Shown: one piece after another, positions 43,966-52,260 of the stretch
Position numbering within the stretch: position 1 is the first letter of the stretch
Layout of the letters: every line of letters begins with the position of its first letter
Assembly (NCBI RefSeq): GCF_021183625.1
Contig: NZ_CP089214.1
Location: forward strand, 5,022,001-5,086,000
Length of the DNA: 64,000 nt
DNA from: Nocardia asteroides
GTDB taxonomy: Bacteria; Actinomycetota; Actinomycetes; Mycobacteriales; Mycobacteriaceae
Reading direction: 5' to 3'
The notes under the pieces: generated by a model
Databases searched by the model: none
What the model saw: only the letters and a program-made list of their open reading frames with translations
Told to the model about the DNA's origin: nothing
Made by a program: the position numbers and the translations under genes

Positions 43966-45027
43966 GTGCTTCGGGTGATGCTGTGCGGTGCGGGAGATAC
44001 TGACGAAATCCTGGACCAATTCGCGGAGACGATCGGACAGATCGGCGGTGAACCACTGGACTTCCGCTCCGGGACAATTCGCTATCTGAACTCGGAGGGC
44101 TCGAGCTGGTCCGGCAATTCGCGCCTCACCGTGCAGGAAGCGGATCTCTGCGTCTTCGTCATCGTGGAGCAATTCGGAAAGATCACCTGGGAGCACGAGA
44201 TTCGCGAGGCCAGGCGATCGGGGAAGCCGTTTATCATCATGTGCCTGACACGCACCTACACCCGCTATCTGAATCTGCGCGACGCGCTGACCGATACCGG
44301 TGCCATTCGCGATGAGCACGATCGCCGACTGCTCGACCTGCTGCGCGAGCTCGAGTTCGCCGAGTACACCGTTGTCACCTTCACCCACGCCAACTTCGTG
44401 CAGCGGCTGAAGGGGCAGTTGGCGACACACTTTCACGTGCTGCTCCAGGATCAGCAGCAGCGAAATCGCCGCGCGGCGATCGGGCGATCGATCGCACAGG
44501 GGCTGCCGCTCGGTGCGGAGGAGCGGCTGCTCGCGACCAGGATCGCGGCCGACGAGTTCGAGGACAAGAACCTGCGGAAGCGTGCGGTATCGGCACTGGC
44601 CGCGGCCGGGGTAGACGCGGATACCGCGCTCGAACTCGCAGCGGCCGAGGAACAGGGGGTGCAGCGAACCGCCATCTCATCTTTCGCCGAGTTGTACCGG
44701 GAACGACCGCCTGATCCGGATGTACTGCTCCAATGCGTGCAGATCGCGAACGCCTCGGACGACGTCGGAGTCGGACGGCGGTTCGTGCCGGTGCTGTTGG
44801 ATATCGATCTCGCTGCTGGCGTCACTGCCCTCGGGCAACTCGACATCAGTGAAATCGGCGTTCGGCGGCGGATCGCGGAGAACCTCGAGCGCTACGAGCA
44901 GGGCATCGTGGACCCGTTGGTGCGGGCCGAAGCGTTGGCCCTGCTCGCGCGCTGCCTTGAGGACACCGCGGAGACCGGGTGGAAGGCACGGTGCAGGCAA
45001 CTGCGGGATCGGCTCTCGGCCAGCTGA
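43966..45027 (+). CDS. Rossmann-like/helical-repeat protein of unknown function
   Basis: A 353-aa protein from GTG 43966, with purine-rich GGGAAGGGGG just upstream; ATG 43978 is an alternative. Residues 1-100 look like an alpha/beta domain: MLCGAGDTDEILDQF, then EADLCVFVIVEQFGKITWEHEIREARRSGKPFIIM, a pattern shared by TIR-like, SLOG and DUF4062 domains. Residues 190-345 are Ala/Leu-rich helices resembling HEAT or similar repeats (RKRAVSALAAAGVD). I do not recognise a named family. Location between a TIR gene and a kinase suggests it belongs to the accessory system. Confidence 0.55.
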   Translation: MLRVMLCGAGDTDEILDQFAETIGQIGGEPLDFRSGTIRYLNSEGSSWSGNSRLTVQEADLCVFVIVEQFGKITWEHEIREARRSGKPFIIMCLTRTYTRYLNLRDALTDTGAIRDEHDRRLLDLLRELEFAEYTVVTFTHANFVQRLKGQLATHFHVLLQDQQQRNRRAAIGRSIAQGLPLGAEERLLATRIAADEFEDKNLRKRAVSALAAAGVDADTALELAAAEEQGVQRTAISSFAELYRERPPDPDVLLQCVQIANASDDVGVGRRFVPVLLDIDLAAGVTALGQLDISEIGVRRRIAENLERYEQGIVDPLVRAEALALLARCLEDTAETGWKARCRQLRDRLSAS

Positions 45028-45159
45028 ACGGGGACGTCGGCCGGGTCACAGGAATCGGCACTGGGCGGCGCGACGGTCCGGGGTTACGCTGCGTTCGGGG
45101 GTGGGGATCGGAATCCCGAGCTCCGATGCCGGCCACTCGACGGCGACGGGAGGTACGTG

Positions 45160-45210
45160 ATGGGGTCCGTTCGAGCGGGCTGTGCCCGGCTGCCAGGCGG
45201 GCACCGCTGA
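45160..45210 (+). CDS. Short leader ORF coupled to the kinase gene
   Basis: A 16-codon frame (MGSVRAGCARLPGGHR) with GGGAGG at 45148-45153 upstream. Its TGA overlaps the kinase ATG as TGATG (45208-45212). The kinase start itself has no ribosome-binding site, so the leader may deliver ribosomes to it. This is inferred from layout; no homology is expected for so short a peptide. Confidence 0.4.
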   Translation: MGSVRAGCARLPGGHR

Positions 45211-47153
45211 TGGCGGCCGCGCGCTTCGGCCGCTACCGGCTGGACCGGCTGCTCGGCAGCGGCGGGATGGGCCAGGTCTGGCTCGCGCACGACACCGAGG
45301 CGGGCAGGCGGGTGGCGCTGAAGCTGCTCTCCGCCGAGCTCACCGCCGACGAGACCTACCGCCGCCGCTTCGAGCGCGAGGCGCGGGTGATCGCCGGGCT
45401 GGACAGCCCGCACATCGTGCCCATCCACTCGCACGGCGCCGTCGACGGGCGGCTCTACATCGAGATGGCCTACGTCGACGGCACCGATCTCGGTGCCCGG
45501 CTCGCGTCCGGCGGTCCGCTGCCCCCCGGAGTAGCCGTCGCGGTGATCACGCAGGTGGCGCGGGCGCTGGACTGCGCGCACACCGCCGGGCTCGTGCACC
45601 GCGACGTCAAGCCGTCCAATATCGTCGTCCGCCCGGACGGGTTCGCCGTGCTCATCGACTTCGGCATCGCGCACGGGGTCGGGCACACGCAGATGACCAC
45701 CGCCGGAATGGCGATCGGCACCTGGGCGTACATGGCGCCCGAGCGGTTCTCCGGCAGCGCCGACGCCCGCGCGGACGTGTACTCGCTGGCCTGCGTCTTC
45801 TACGAATGCCTCACCGGGAGGCGGCCTTTCGGCGACACCGATCCGGCGCGGCAGATGCACGGGCACCTGATGACCGTGCCGCCGAGCGTCGCCGGGGTGC
45901 CCGGCGTGCCCGCCGCGTTCGACGCGGTGATCGCGCGCGGGCTGGCCAAGGAGCCGGGGGATCGCTACCCCTCCGCCGGGGAGTTCGCCGCCGATGCCGT
46001 TCGCCTGCTGCCCGGGTCGGGCGGGCCCATGCCGACGCTGTCCATGCCCGTCCCCGGGCCGACGCCGACCCTGGTCGCCACGCGGTACGAACCGCCGCGG
46101 GTAGGGGCGGCCGGGGCTGCACCGGCCGTGGCTGCACCGGCCGTGGCTGCACCGGTCGTGGCCGGGCCGGTCGTGGCCGGGCCGGTCGTGGCCGGGCCGG
46201 TCGTGGCCGGGCCGGTCGTGGCCGGGCCGGTCGTGGCCGGGCCGCCGAGTCGTGGTGCCGCGAATGCGGCGCCGCGAGCTGCGGGCCGGGCTGTGGTCGC
46301 CCCGCCGAGACCCGTTCCGGCGATCACGCCCCGGCCCGCCGCATCGGGGTATCCGGTGCCCGGCCGTGCGGTGGCGCCCGGCGGCAACGGGGGCGCCGGG
46401 AACCCCGCGCCGGAGCGCAAGTGGTACCTGCGCCGCCCGCCGGCCGGTCCGGCGCAACCACCGGCGAACTGGGCCCGTCCGCTCCAGGACTACGCCCGCT
46501 CGTTCCGCCCGGCGGGCTGGAACGCGGTGCGCCCGCGCCGCCCGGCGCACGGCCCGTCCTGGCCGTCCCGCGGCGGCAGCGCCCCGGCGTACCCGGCGGC
46601 ACCCCCGGCCCAGGCGCCGCGGCGCAGGCGCAAGCGCGGGGGCCTGCTGCGCCGCCTGATCCTGGCGACGATCGTGATCGTCATCGCCCCGTTCGCGGTC
46701 GCCGCGGGCTGCCTGGCGCTGATCGCGGCCGGTACCCCGGACGAGGCCGAGCGCACCCCGCCGACGGTGCAGGAATCGCTGGGCCCGGCCAGGGACGGCA
46801 AGTTCGAGTTCCTGGTCACGAAGGTCGAGTCCGGGGTCGCGCGGATCGGGCTGGAGACGGCGTCCGGTGCGTACACCGTGGTCCGCATGGACATCCGCAA
46901 CATCTCGGACGAGCCCAAGTGGTACACCCCGTTCGGGCAGAAGCTGATCGACAGCACCGGGCAGGCGCACGACCAGGACACCACCGCCACCGCCTGGCAC
47001 AGCACCCAGCAGGGCTACGGCTACTCCTTCGAGCTGGCGCCCGCCGGCTCGGGCTCGACGATTCTGGTGTTCGACCTGCCGAGCGGCACCGCCCCCGCCT
47101 ACCTGGAGCTGCACGACTTCGCCTTCTCCGACGGCGTCACCGTCGGGCTCTGA
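45210..47153 (+). CDS. Transmembrane serine/threonine protein kinase with DUF4352-like sensor domain
   Basis: A 647-aa PknB-type kinase. Glycine loop LLGSGGMGQVW (15-25), ATP-anchoring K38, catalytic HRDVKPSN (D132), DFG D150 and APE-like MAPERF are intact. After the kinase domain (to about 270) is a Pro/Val/Ala linker with a VVAGP tandem repeat, then one membrane helix (RLILATIVIVIAPFAVAAGC, near 490) and an extracellular C-terminal domain (FEFLVTKVESGV, VVRMDIRNISDEP) resembling DUF4352. Start ATG 45210 couples to a leader ORF. It may relay envelope stress; targets are unknown. Confidence 0.9.
   Translation: MAAARFGRYRLDRLLGSGGMGQVWLAHDTEAGRRVALKLLSAELTADETYRRRFEREARVIAGLDSPHIVPIHSHGAVDGRLYIEMAYVDGTDLGARLASGGPLPPGVAVAVITQVARALDCAHTAGLVHRDVKPSNIVVRPDGFAVLIDFGIAHGVGHTQMTTAGMAIGTWAYMAPERFSGSADARADVYSLACVFYECLTGRRPFGDTDPARQMHGHLMTVPPSVAGVPGVPAAFDAVIARGLAKEPGDRYPSAGEFAADAVRLLPGSGGPMPTLSMPVPGPTPTLVATRYEPPRVGAAGAAPAVAAPAVAAPVVAGPVVAGPVVAGPVVAGPVVAGPVVAGPPSRGAANAAPRAAGRAVVAPPRPVPAITPRPAASGYPVPGRAVAPGGNGGAGNPAPERKWYLRRPPAGPAQPPANWARPLQDYARSFRPAGWNAVRPRRPAHGPSWPSRGGSAPAYPAAPPAQAPRRRRKRGGLLRRLILATIVIVIAPFAVAAGCLALIAAGTPDEAERTPPTVQESLGPARDGKFEFLVTKVESGVARIGLETASGAYTVVRMDIRNISDEPKWYTPFGQKLIDSTGQAHDQDTTATAWHSTQQGYGYSFELAPAGSGSTILVFDLPSGTAPAYLELHDFAFSDGVTVGL
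46155..46244 (+). repeat. Six 15-bp tandem repeats in the kinase linker
   Basis: GTCGTGGCCGGGCCG repeated six times, encoding VVAGP x6, preceded by related AVAAP units. It lies in the juxtamembrane linker; length variation between strains would change linker reach. Confidence 0.9.
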
Positions 47154-48077
47154 TCAGGCGTCCACGCTCGCGAACGCGGTGTACACCGCGCGCCGCCCGA
47201 TCTCCAGCGCCGCGGCCAGCAATTCGGTGTCGCGCGCGCTGCTCCCGACCTCCGGCGCCCCCGCGGGCGGGTGCAGCTGCAGTGCGGCGGCGCCGAGCCC
47301 GGCGAGGAGCGGTTCCACGGTCTCCTGCCGCGCCTCGCGCGCGAGCCAGGTGCGGTAGGCGCCGGGGGCCCGCAGCCGCAGGTAGTTGCCGCCGATCACG
47401 CGGTGGGTGCGCGAGGTGGGCGGGCGGAGTTCGTCGGCGCGGCGGGTGCGCAGGACCAGCAGGTGCGTCGGGTTCGAGCGCAGCGCGGTGCGGATCGGAA
47501 CCGGCTCGGCGATGCCGCCGTCGAAGTACGGGACGCCGTCGAGGAGCACCGGGCCGCCGGCCAGGATCGGCAGGTTCGCGCTGGCGCGCAGCGCGAGCAG
47601 CAGGCTCGGCTTGTCCACGATGTGCGGACGCAGGTCGATGGCGTTGCCGGTGCGGGCGTCGGTGGCGATGGGGTGGAAGGTGGTGCTGTTGTTCAGGATG
47701 GCGGGGAAGTCCATCGGCTCCAGGCCGTCGTAGACGCGGTGCACCAGGTAGTGCACGTCGAAGGCGGCGCCGCCGCGGAGCAGGCGCCTCGGGTCGATGA
47801 CGCGGTTCATGATCGTGCGGTCGGTCCAGGAGCGCATGCCGGGGATCGCGCGGCCGCACAGGAGCCAGGCGCCGTTCACCGCGCCCGCCGATGTCCCGTA
47901 CACCGCGTCGAAGACGCCCGCCAGCCCCAGCTCCTCCAGGCCCTTGACCATGCCGCTGGAGTACACCCCGCGGCTGCCCCCGCCCTCGATCACCAGCGCC
48001 AGCCGGTGCCCGTCCGCGCGCGACCCCAGCGCGCGCCTGGCCCGGATCACCTCGGCGAGGGTGGGGGATCTGGTCAT
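47154..48077 (-). CDS. Patatin-like phospholipase
   Basis: A 307-aa patatin-fold lipid hydrolase. The oxyanion loop EGGGSRGVYS (31-40), nucleophile S63 in GTSAGA and catalytic Asp in YFDGGIAEP make a complete Ser-Asp dyad. I chose ATG 48077 because TAATGT lies 7 nt before it; an in-frame ATG 48125 would add 16 residues without any signal. Its stop abuts the kinase stop (TGATCA). Patatins occur as CBASS effectors, but no nucleotide cyclase is nearby, so housekeeping lipid turnover is as likely. Confidence 0.88.
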   Translation of the reverse strand: MTRSPTLAEVIRARRALGSRADGHRLALVIEGGGSRGVYSSGMVKGLEELGLAGVFDAVYGTSAGAVNGAWLLCGRAIPGMRSWTDRTIMNRVIDPRRLLRGGAAFDVHYLVHRVYDGLEPMDFPAILNNSTTFHPIATDARTGNAIDLRPHIVDKPSLLLALRASANLPILAGGPVLLDGVPYFDGGIAEPVPIRTALRSNPTHLLVLRTRRADELRPPTSRTHRVIGGNYLRLRAPGAYRTWLAREARQETVEPLLAGLGAAALQLHPPAGAPEVGSSARDTELLAAALEIGRRAVYTAFASVDA

Positions 48078-48084
48078 CCGACCG

Positions 48085-48090
48085 ACATTA
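48085..48090 (-). promoter_or_regulatory. Leaderless-type -10 box of the patatin gene
   Basis: Reading leftward, TAATGT, 7 nt, then ATG 48077. Confidence 0.45.
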
Positions 48091-48147
48091 CGCCCGCGGT
48101 CGGCGGGCGCTGTCGCGCCCACCATCCGGTGGAAGGGGTTGTTTTAT

Positions 48148-48304
48148 GGGGGCTGCGCCCCCAAGCCCCGCGGGCGGTGGGGGACCAGCCGTCGAGCTAC
48201 GCGGGGGGATTCGGGGCGCACGCTGCGATCCCACGCACAAAACGCCGGAGGGCGGTGGCGCGTAAGCGCTCACCGCCCTCCGGGGGTTCGGGGGCGAAGC
48301 CCCC
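48148..48304. terminator. Hairpin cluster downstream of accA3
   Basis: Three strong stems fill this spacer. GGGGGC-GAA-GCCCCC lies at 48290-48304, closest to the accA3 stop. CCGGAGGGCGGTG pairs with CACCGCCCTCCGG at 48245-48257 and 48271-48283, with a nested GCGC-GTAA-GCGC. GGGGGC-TGC-GCCCCC lies at 48148-48162. Together they probably terminate accA3 transcription before the patatin gene. Confidence 0.65.
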
Positions 48305-48313
48305 GGGAAACTT

Positions 48314-50104
48314 CTACTTGATCTCCGCCAGGACAGTGCCCTGGGTGATGGCGGCCCCGGCTGCGACGGAAAGCCCGGTAACGACCCCCGCCTTGTGCGC
48401 GTTGACGGGGTTCTCCATCTTCATCGCCTCGAGCACGGCGATCAGATCCCCGACCTCGACCGACTGGCCTTCTTCGACGGCGACCTTGACCACGGTGCCC
48501 TGCATGGGCGCGGTGACCGCGTCACCGGAGGCGGCGCCACCGGCGGCCCCGCCGCGCTTGCGCGGCTTGGGCTTCTTCCGGACCACACCGTTCCCGGCGG
48601 ACGCGTTGCCGCCGAGGGAGAAGCTACCGGGCAGTGAGACCTCGACCCGGCGTCCGCCGACCTCGACGACCACCTTCTGCCGCGGCTCCTCGTCCTCTTC
48701 CTCGGCGGGTGCGCCGGGGGTGTAGGGCTCGACGGTGTTGTTCCACTCGTTCTCGATCCACTTGGTGTAGACGTCGAAGGAGGTGCCGTCGCCGATGAAG
48801 GCGGGGTCGTCGATGACCGCGCGGTGGAACGGGATGACCGTGGCCAGCCCCTCGACCTGGTACTCCGCCAGCGCCCGGCGCGCCCGTTCGAGGGCCTGGG
48901 TGCGGTTCTCGCCGGTGACGATGAGCTTGGCCAGCATGGAGTCGAACTGACCGCCGATCACGCTGCCCTGCACTACGCCGGAGTCCACGCGGACACCGGG
49001 GCCGGTGGGCTCTTTGTAGACCGCGACCGGGCCGGGGGCGGGCAGGAAGCCGCGCCCGGCGTCCTCGCCGTTGATCCGGAACTCGATGGCGTGCCCGCGC
49101 GGGGTGGGGTCCTCGGTGATCTCGAGGGCGTCGCCGTTGGCGATGCGGAACTGCTGGCGCACCAGGTCGATGCCGGCGGTCTCCTCGGTGACGGGGTGCT
49201 CGACCTGCAGGCGGGTGTTGACCTCGAGGAAGGACACGGTCTCGCCCTGGACCAGGTACTCCACGGTGCCAGCACCGTAGTAGCCGGCCTCCTTGCAGAT
49301 CCGTTTGGCGGACTCGTGGATCTGGGCGCGCACCGCGTCGGACAGGAACGGCGCGGGAGCCTCTTCGACCAGCTTCTGGAAGCGCCGCTGCAGCGAGCAG
49401 TCGCGGGTGCCCGCGACCACGACGTTGCCGTGGGTGTCGGCGATGACCTGCGCCTCGACGTGGCGCGCCTTGTCCAGGTACTGCTCGACGAAGCACTCAC
49501 CGCGCCCGAAGGCCGCGATCGCCTCGCGGGTCGCGGACTCGAACAGCTCCGGGATCTCCTCGATGGTGTGGGCGACCTTCATGCCGCGCCCGCCACCGCC
49601 GTAGGCGGCCTTGATCGCCACCGGCACGCCGTACTGCTTGGCGAATTCGACGACCTCGTCGGCGTTCTTGACCGGGTCCTTGGTGCCCGCGGCCATCGGG
49701 GCCTTCGCGCGCTCGGCGATGTGGCGAGCGGTGACCTTGTCACCGAGGTCGCGGATCGACTGCGGGGACGGCCCGATCCAGATCAGCCCGGCATCGAGGA
49801 CGGCCTGGGCGAAGTCGGCGTTCTCCGAGAGGAAGCCGTAGCCGGGGTGGATGGCATCGGCGCCGGAGCGGGCCGCGGCGTCGAGGATCTTGTCGAACAC
49901 CAGGTACGACTCGGCCGAGGTCTGGCCACCGAGGGCGAACGCCTCGTCGGCGAGCTTCACGAAGGGCGCGTCGGCATCGGGTTCCGCGTAGACAGCGACG
50001 CTGCCGAGCCCGGCATCCTTGGCCGCCCGGATAACGCGCACCGCGATCTCGCCTCGATTGGCGACGAGTACCTTCGAGATCCGCGCGCTGGCATGGCTGG
50101 GCAC
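48314..50104 (-). CDS. accA3: Acyl-CoA carboxylase alpha subunit (biotin carboxylase + BCCP)
   Basis: A 596-aa biotin-dependent subunit. N-terminal biotin carboxylase has KVLVANRGEIAVRVIRAA, ATP-grasp loop GGGGRGMK and EVNTRLQVEHPVTE; the C-terminal biotinyl domain carries EAMKM, with Lys biotinylated by BirA (55117). A Lys/Arg-rich linker (KKPKPRKRG) joins them. It partners with AccD5/AccE5 to make malonyl- and methylmalonyl-CoA for fatty and mycolic acids. GTG 50104 is set by AGGAGG just upstream. Equivalent to Rv3285. Confidence 0.96.
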   Translation of the reverse strand: MPSHASARISKVLVANRGEIAVRVIRAAKDAGLGSVAVYAEPDADAPFVKLADEAFALGGQTSAESYLVFDKILDAAARSGADAIHPGYGFLSENADFAQAVLDAGLIWIGPSPQSIRDLGDKVTARHIAERAKAPMAAGTKDPVKNADEVVEFAKQYGVPVAIKAAYGGGGRGMKVAHTIEEIPELFESATREAIAAFGRGECFVEQYLDKARHVEAQVIADTHGNVVVAGTRDCSLQRRFQKLVEEAPAPFLSDAVRAQIHESAKRICKEAGYYGAGTVEYLVQGETVSFLEVNTRLQVEHPVTEETAGIDLVRQQFRIANGDALEITEDPTPRGHAIEFRINGEDAGRGFLPAPGPVAVYKEPTGPGVRVDSGVVQGSVIGGQFDSMLAKLIVTGENRTQALERARRALAEYQVEGLATVIPFHRAVIDDPAFIGDGTSFDVYTKWIENEWNNTVEPYTPGAPAEEEDEEPRQKVVVEVGGRRVEVSLPGSFSLGGNASAGNGVVRKKPKPRKRGGAAGGAASGDAVTAPMQGTVVKVAVEEGQSVEVGDLIAVLEAMKMENPVNAHKAGVVTGLSVAAGAAITQGTVLAEIK

Positions 50105-50378
50105 TGAGCCTCCTGTGTACATTCTTCCGGTCGCTTCGCCGGGTAGGGTTTCGCTTCGCTCCCGTGGGTCGCAACCTACGTTCTCGGCGAGTGTAGGCAG
50201 TCTGCCAACACGGGCGGAACACCGGCCAGCCCTACTGGGGAGTAGGCCGCAGATCACAATTCCCGCGTTTTCCCCGCCGCGGCGCGCCGTTCGTGCACGC
50301 GGCGGGGTTTCGAGTGCCAGCGCCCGGCGGCGGCACGGTGTCCGGATCGCCGCTGATCGGTGGCTGGAAGGGTATGCG
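50105..50378. other. Spacer between sseA and accA3
   Basis: About 270 bp without a gene. It holds AGGAGG for accA3 and the palindrome CTACTGGGGAGTAG at 50232-50245. The rest shows no recognisable element. Confidence 0.5.
50232..50245. promoter_or_regulatory. Lipid-regulon candidate operator, accA3 copy
   Basis: CTACTGGGGAGTAG, with perfect 5-bp arms and a 4-nt centre, about 130 bp upstream of accA3. It fits YTACYSGNSRGTAG shared with the accD5/birA, echA and glpK/glpD spacers. Confidence 0.45.
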
Positions 50379-51290
50379 TCAGCGCCGATTTCGGCGGGTA
50401 CCGGCGAGCGGGGCCCGCCCCGGCTCGGCACCGCGTGCCACCGGCATCCGGACCGCGCTGCCCCACTCCAGCCAGGAGCCGTCGTAGTTGCGCACCGCCG
50501 GGATGCCGAGCAGGTGCGCCAGCACGAACCAGGTGTGCCCGGCGCGCTCGCCGACCCGGCTGTAGACGACGACGTCGTCGGCGCCCGCCACCGCGGCGTA
50601 GGCGCGGTCCAGGTCGGCGCGCGGCCGGAAGCGGCCGTCGAGCCCGATCGCCTCGGTCCACGGGATGTTGACCGCGGTGGGGATGTGGCCGCCGCGCAGC
50701 GCGGTCTCCCCGGAGCGGTCCGGCTCGTGCGTCTCCGCGCCCGCGTACTCGGCGGGGGAGCGCACGTCGACCAGCGGGCGGCCGAGGTGGCGCAGCACGT
50801 CGTCGCGGAAGGCGCGGGCGGTGCCGTCGTCGCGCTCGACCGCCGGGTAGCCGACAGCGGGGATGCTCGGTGCGTCGAAGGTGGTGTCCCGCGCCTCGGA
50901 GATCCAGGCGTCCCTGCCGCCGTCGAGCAGCCGGACGTCCGGGTGGCCGAAGAGCCCGAAGATCCAGGCGGCGTGCGCGGCCAGGGAGTTGCCGCGGTCG
51001 CCGTAGAGCACGACGGTGTCGTCGCGCGCGATGCCCTTGGCGCGCATGAGCTCGGTGAAGCGGGCGCCGTCGAGGTAGTCGCGGCACAGCTCGTCACCGA
51101 GCTCGGCGCGCCCGTCGATCTTGACCGCGCCCGGGATGTGCCCGATGTCGTAGAGCCGGGGCTCCTCGTTCGCCTCGACGATGCGCAGGCCGCCGGCCCC
51201 GAGGTTTGCCGACAGCCATTCGGTGGTTACCAAGTGGTTCGGGTGTGCGTAGGAACCGAACGCCGGGTTCGGATCCGGGGCGAGTGGCAC
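50379..51290 (-). CDS. sseA: SseA-like rhodanese with Ser at the catalytic Cys position
   Basis: A 303-aa tandem-rhodanese protein at the position of Rv3283. Domain 1 (about 17-135) contains YDIGHIPGAVKID and DTVVLYGDRGN; domain 2 (165-290) contains VDVRSPAEYAG and the active loop. That loop normally reads CRxGER, but here is YSRVGERAGHTW: S244 (codon AGC at 50559-50561) replaces the persulfide-forming Cys. Thiosulfate sulfurtransferase activity is therefore not expected. GTG 51290 follows GGAGGA. Fold and ancestry are clear; function is doubtful. Confidence 0.88.
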   Translation of the reverse strand: MPLAPDPNPAFGSYAHPNHLVTTEWLSANLGAGGLRIVEANEEPRLYDIGHIPGAVKIDGRAELGDELCRDYLDGARFTELMRAKGIARDDTVVLYGDRGNSLAAHAAWIFGLFGHPDVRLLDGGRDAWISEARDTTFDAPSIPAVGYPAVERDDGTARAFRDDVLRHLGRPLVDVRSPAEYAGAETHEPDRSGETALRGGHIPTAVNIPWTEAIGLDGRFRPRADLDRAYAAVAGADDVVVYSRVGERAGHTWFVLAHLLGIPAVRNYDGSWLEWGSAVRMPVARGAEPGRAPLAGTRRNRR

Positions 51291-51450
51291 GATCTATTTC
51301 CTCCACACTCGATCGAGAAGTGGTAACGGTGGTGTGGTCGCGCGCGGTGAAATGCGTGTGGGCGGTGAACGCGTTTCAGATCACGATCGGATGAACGGTG
51401 ATTTCGCCGCACCCCCATCCGATAAAGTCTCCCGGGAGGAGGGGTCAGCT

Positions 51451-52260
51451 ATGTCCGATTCTTGGCCGCGGCGGCGACTGCTCGCGATCCTACGTGGCGC
51501 GGAGGAGCCCCTCGACGCCCAGGAGCTGGCCAGGATCACGGGCCAGCACGTGACAACGGTTCGTTTCCACCTGGATGTGCTCACCCGCGAATCCCTGGTC
51601 CGCCAGTTCCAGCAGCCGCCGCGCGGCCGCGGCAGGCCGCGGATCGGCTACTCCGCGGTGCAGCGATCCGTGGGTTACCAGGATCTCGCGCAGGCGCTGG
51701 CCGATCAGCTCGGCCCGGACCGCCGGGCCCGCACCGAGGCCGGGATCGCCGCCGGGCGGGCCTGGGGCGCCAAGCTGGACGCCGGCGAGGAGCGGGTGGA
51801 GACGCTGGACGGCGCCAAGGACCTATCCATGACGCTCTCGTCCGAGCTGGGCTTCGCGCCGGAGCGCGACCCGGGTGCCGACACCTCGGAGCAGGTGCAG
51901 ATCCGGCTCACCGCCTGCCCGCTGCGCGAGCTCGCGCGCACCCACTCCGATGTCGTCTGCGGCGTGCACGTCGGGCTGCTGCAGGAGGTGCTCGACCGCA
52001 GCGGCGCGCGCGACCGGGTGAAGGTGCGGATGCGGCCGTTCGTCGAGCCGGAGCTGTGCCTGGCCCGGCTGGAGCTGGTGCGCGGCCGCCCGGAGCCGGG
52101 CGCGCGCTCGGAGGAGCCGCGCGAGGTGCCGACGCTGCCCATCGTGGACAGCCCGGTGGCGGCCGAGCCGCTGATCGCCCCGCCCTCAGCCGGGCGGATC
52201 CCCCCACAGCTGCGCAATGGAGAGACCGACGTCGTGAAGGAGTCGGCGAAGCAGTGGTAG
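51451..52260 (+). CDS. SufR-like winged-helix transcriptional regulator
   Basis: A 269-aa regulator. The N-terminal winged helix (EPLDAQELARITGQHVTTVRFHLDVLTRESLV, about 19-50) includes the wing GRGRPRIGYS. The C-terminal half has C156 in ACPLRE, C170 in VVCGVHVGLL and C203 in ELCLARL, in the order seen in SufR-type Fe-S sensing regulators. A strong GGAGGAGGGG site precedes ATG 51451. Divergent from sseA, which it may control. The last 75 bp overlap maf tail-to-tail. Confidence 0.75.
   Translation: MSDSWPRRRLLAILRGAEEPLDAQELARITGQHVTTVRFHLDVLTRESLVRQFQQPPRGRGRPRIGYSAVQRSVGYQDLAQALADQLGPDRRARTEAGIAAGRAWGAKLDAGEERVETLDGAKDLSMTLSSELGFAPERDPGADTSEQVQIRLTACPLRELARTHSDVVCGVHVGLLQEVLDRSGARDRVKVRMRPFVEPELCLARLELVRGRPEPGARSEEPREVPTLPIVDSPVAAEPLIAPPSAGRIPPQLRNGETDVVKESAKQW

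Noticed and set aside
44979..45209. In-frame extension of the kinase upstream of ATG 45210
   Set aside because: The extension has no kinase-like residues, and MAAARFGRYRLDRLLGSGGMG is the normal N-terminus of such kinases.
47154..48077. Patatin as a CBASS effector (CapV)
   Set aside because: No CD-NTase or ubiquitin-like accessory gene lies nearby. Patatin-like lipases are common housekeeping genes in actinobacteria.
48290..48304. tRNA or riboswitch in structured intergenic hairpins
   Set aside because: Only simple G/C stems are present; there is no cloverleaf, anticodon arm or conserved aptamer core. Terminators explain them.
50105..51097. N-terminal extension of the accA3 frame to 51097
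   Set aside because: The frame runs antisense-out-of-frame through sseA. AGGAGG immediately before GTG 50104 and family length fix the true start.
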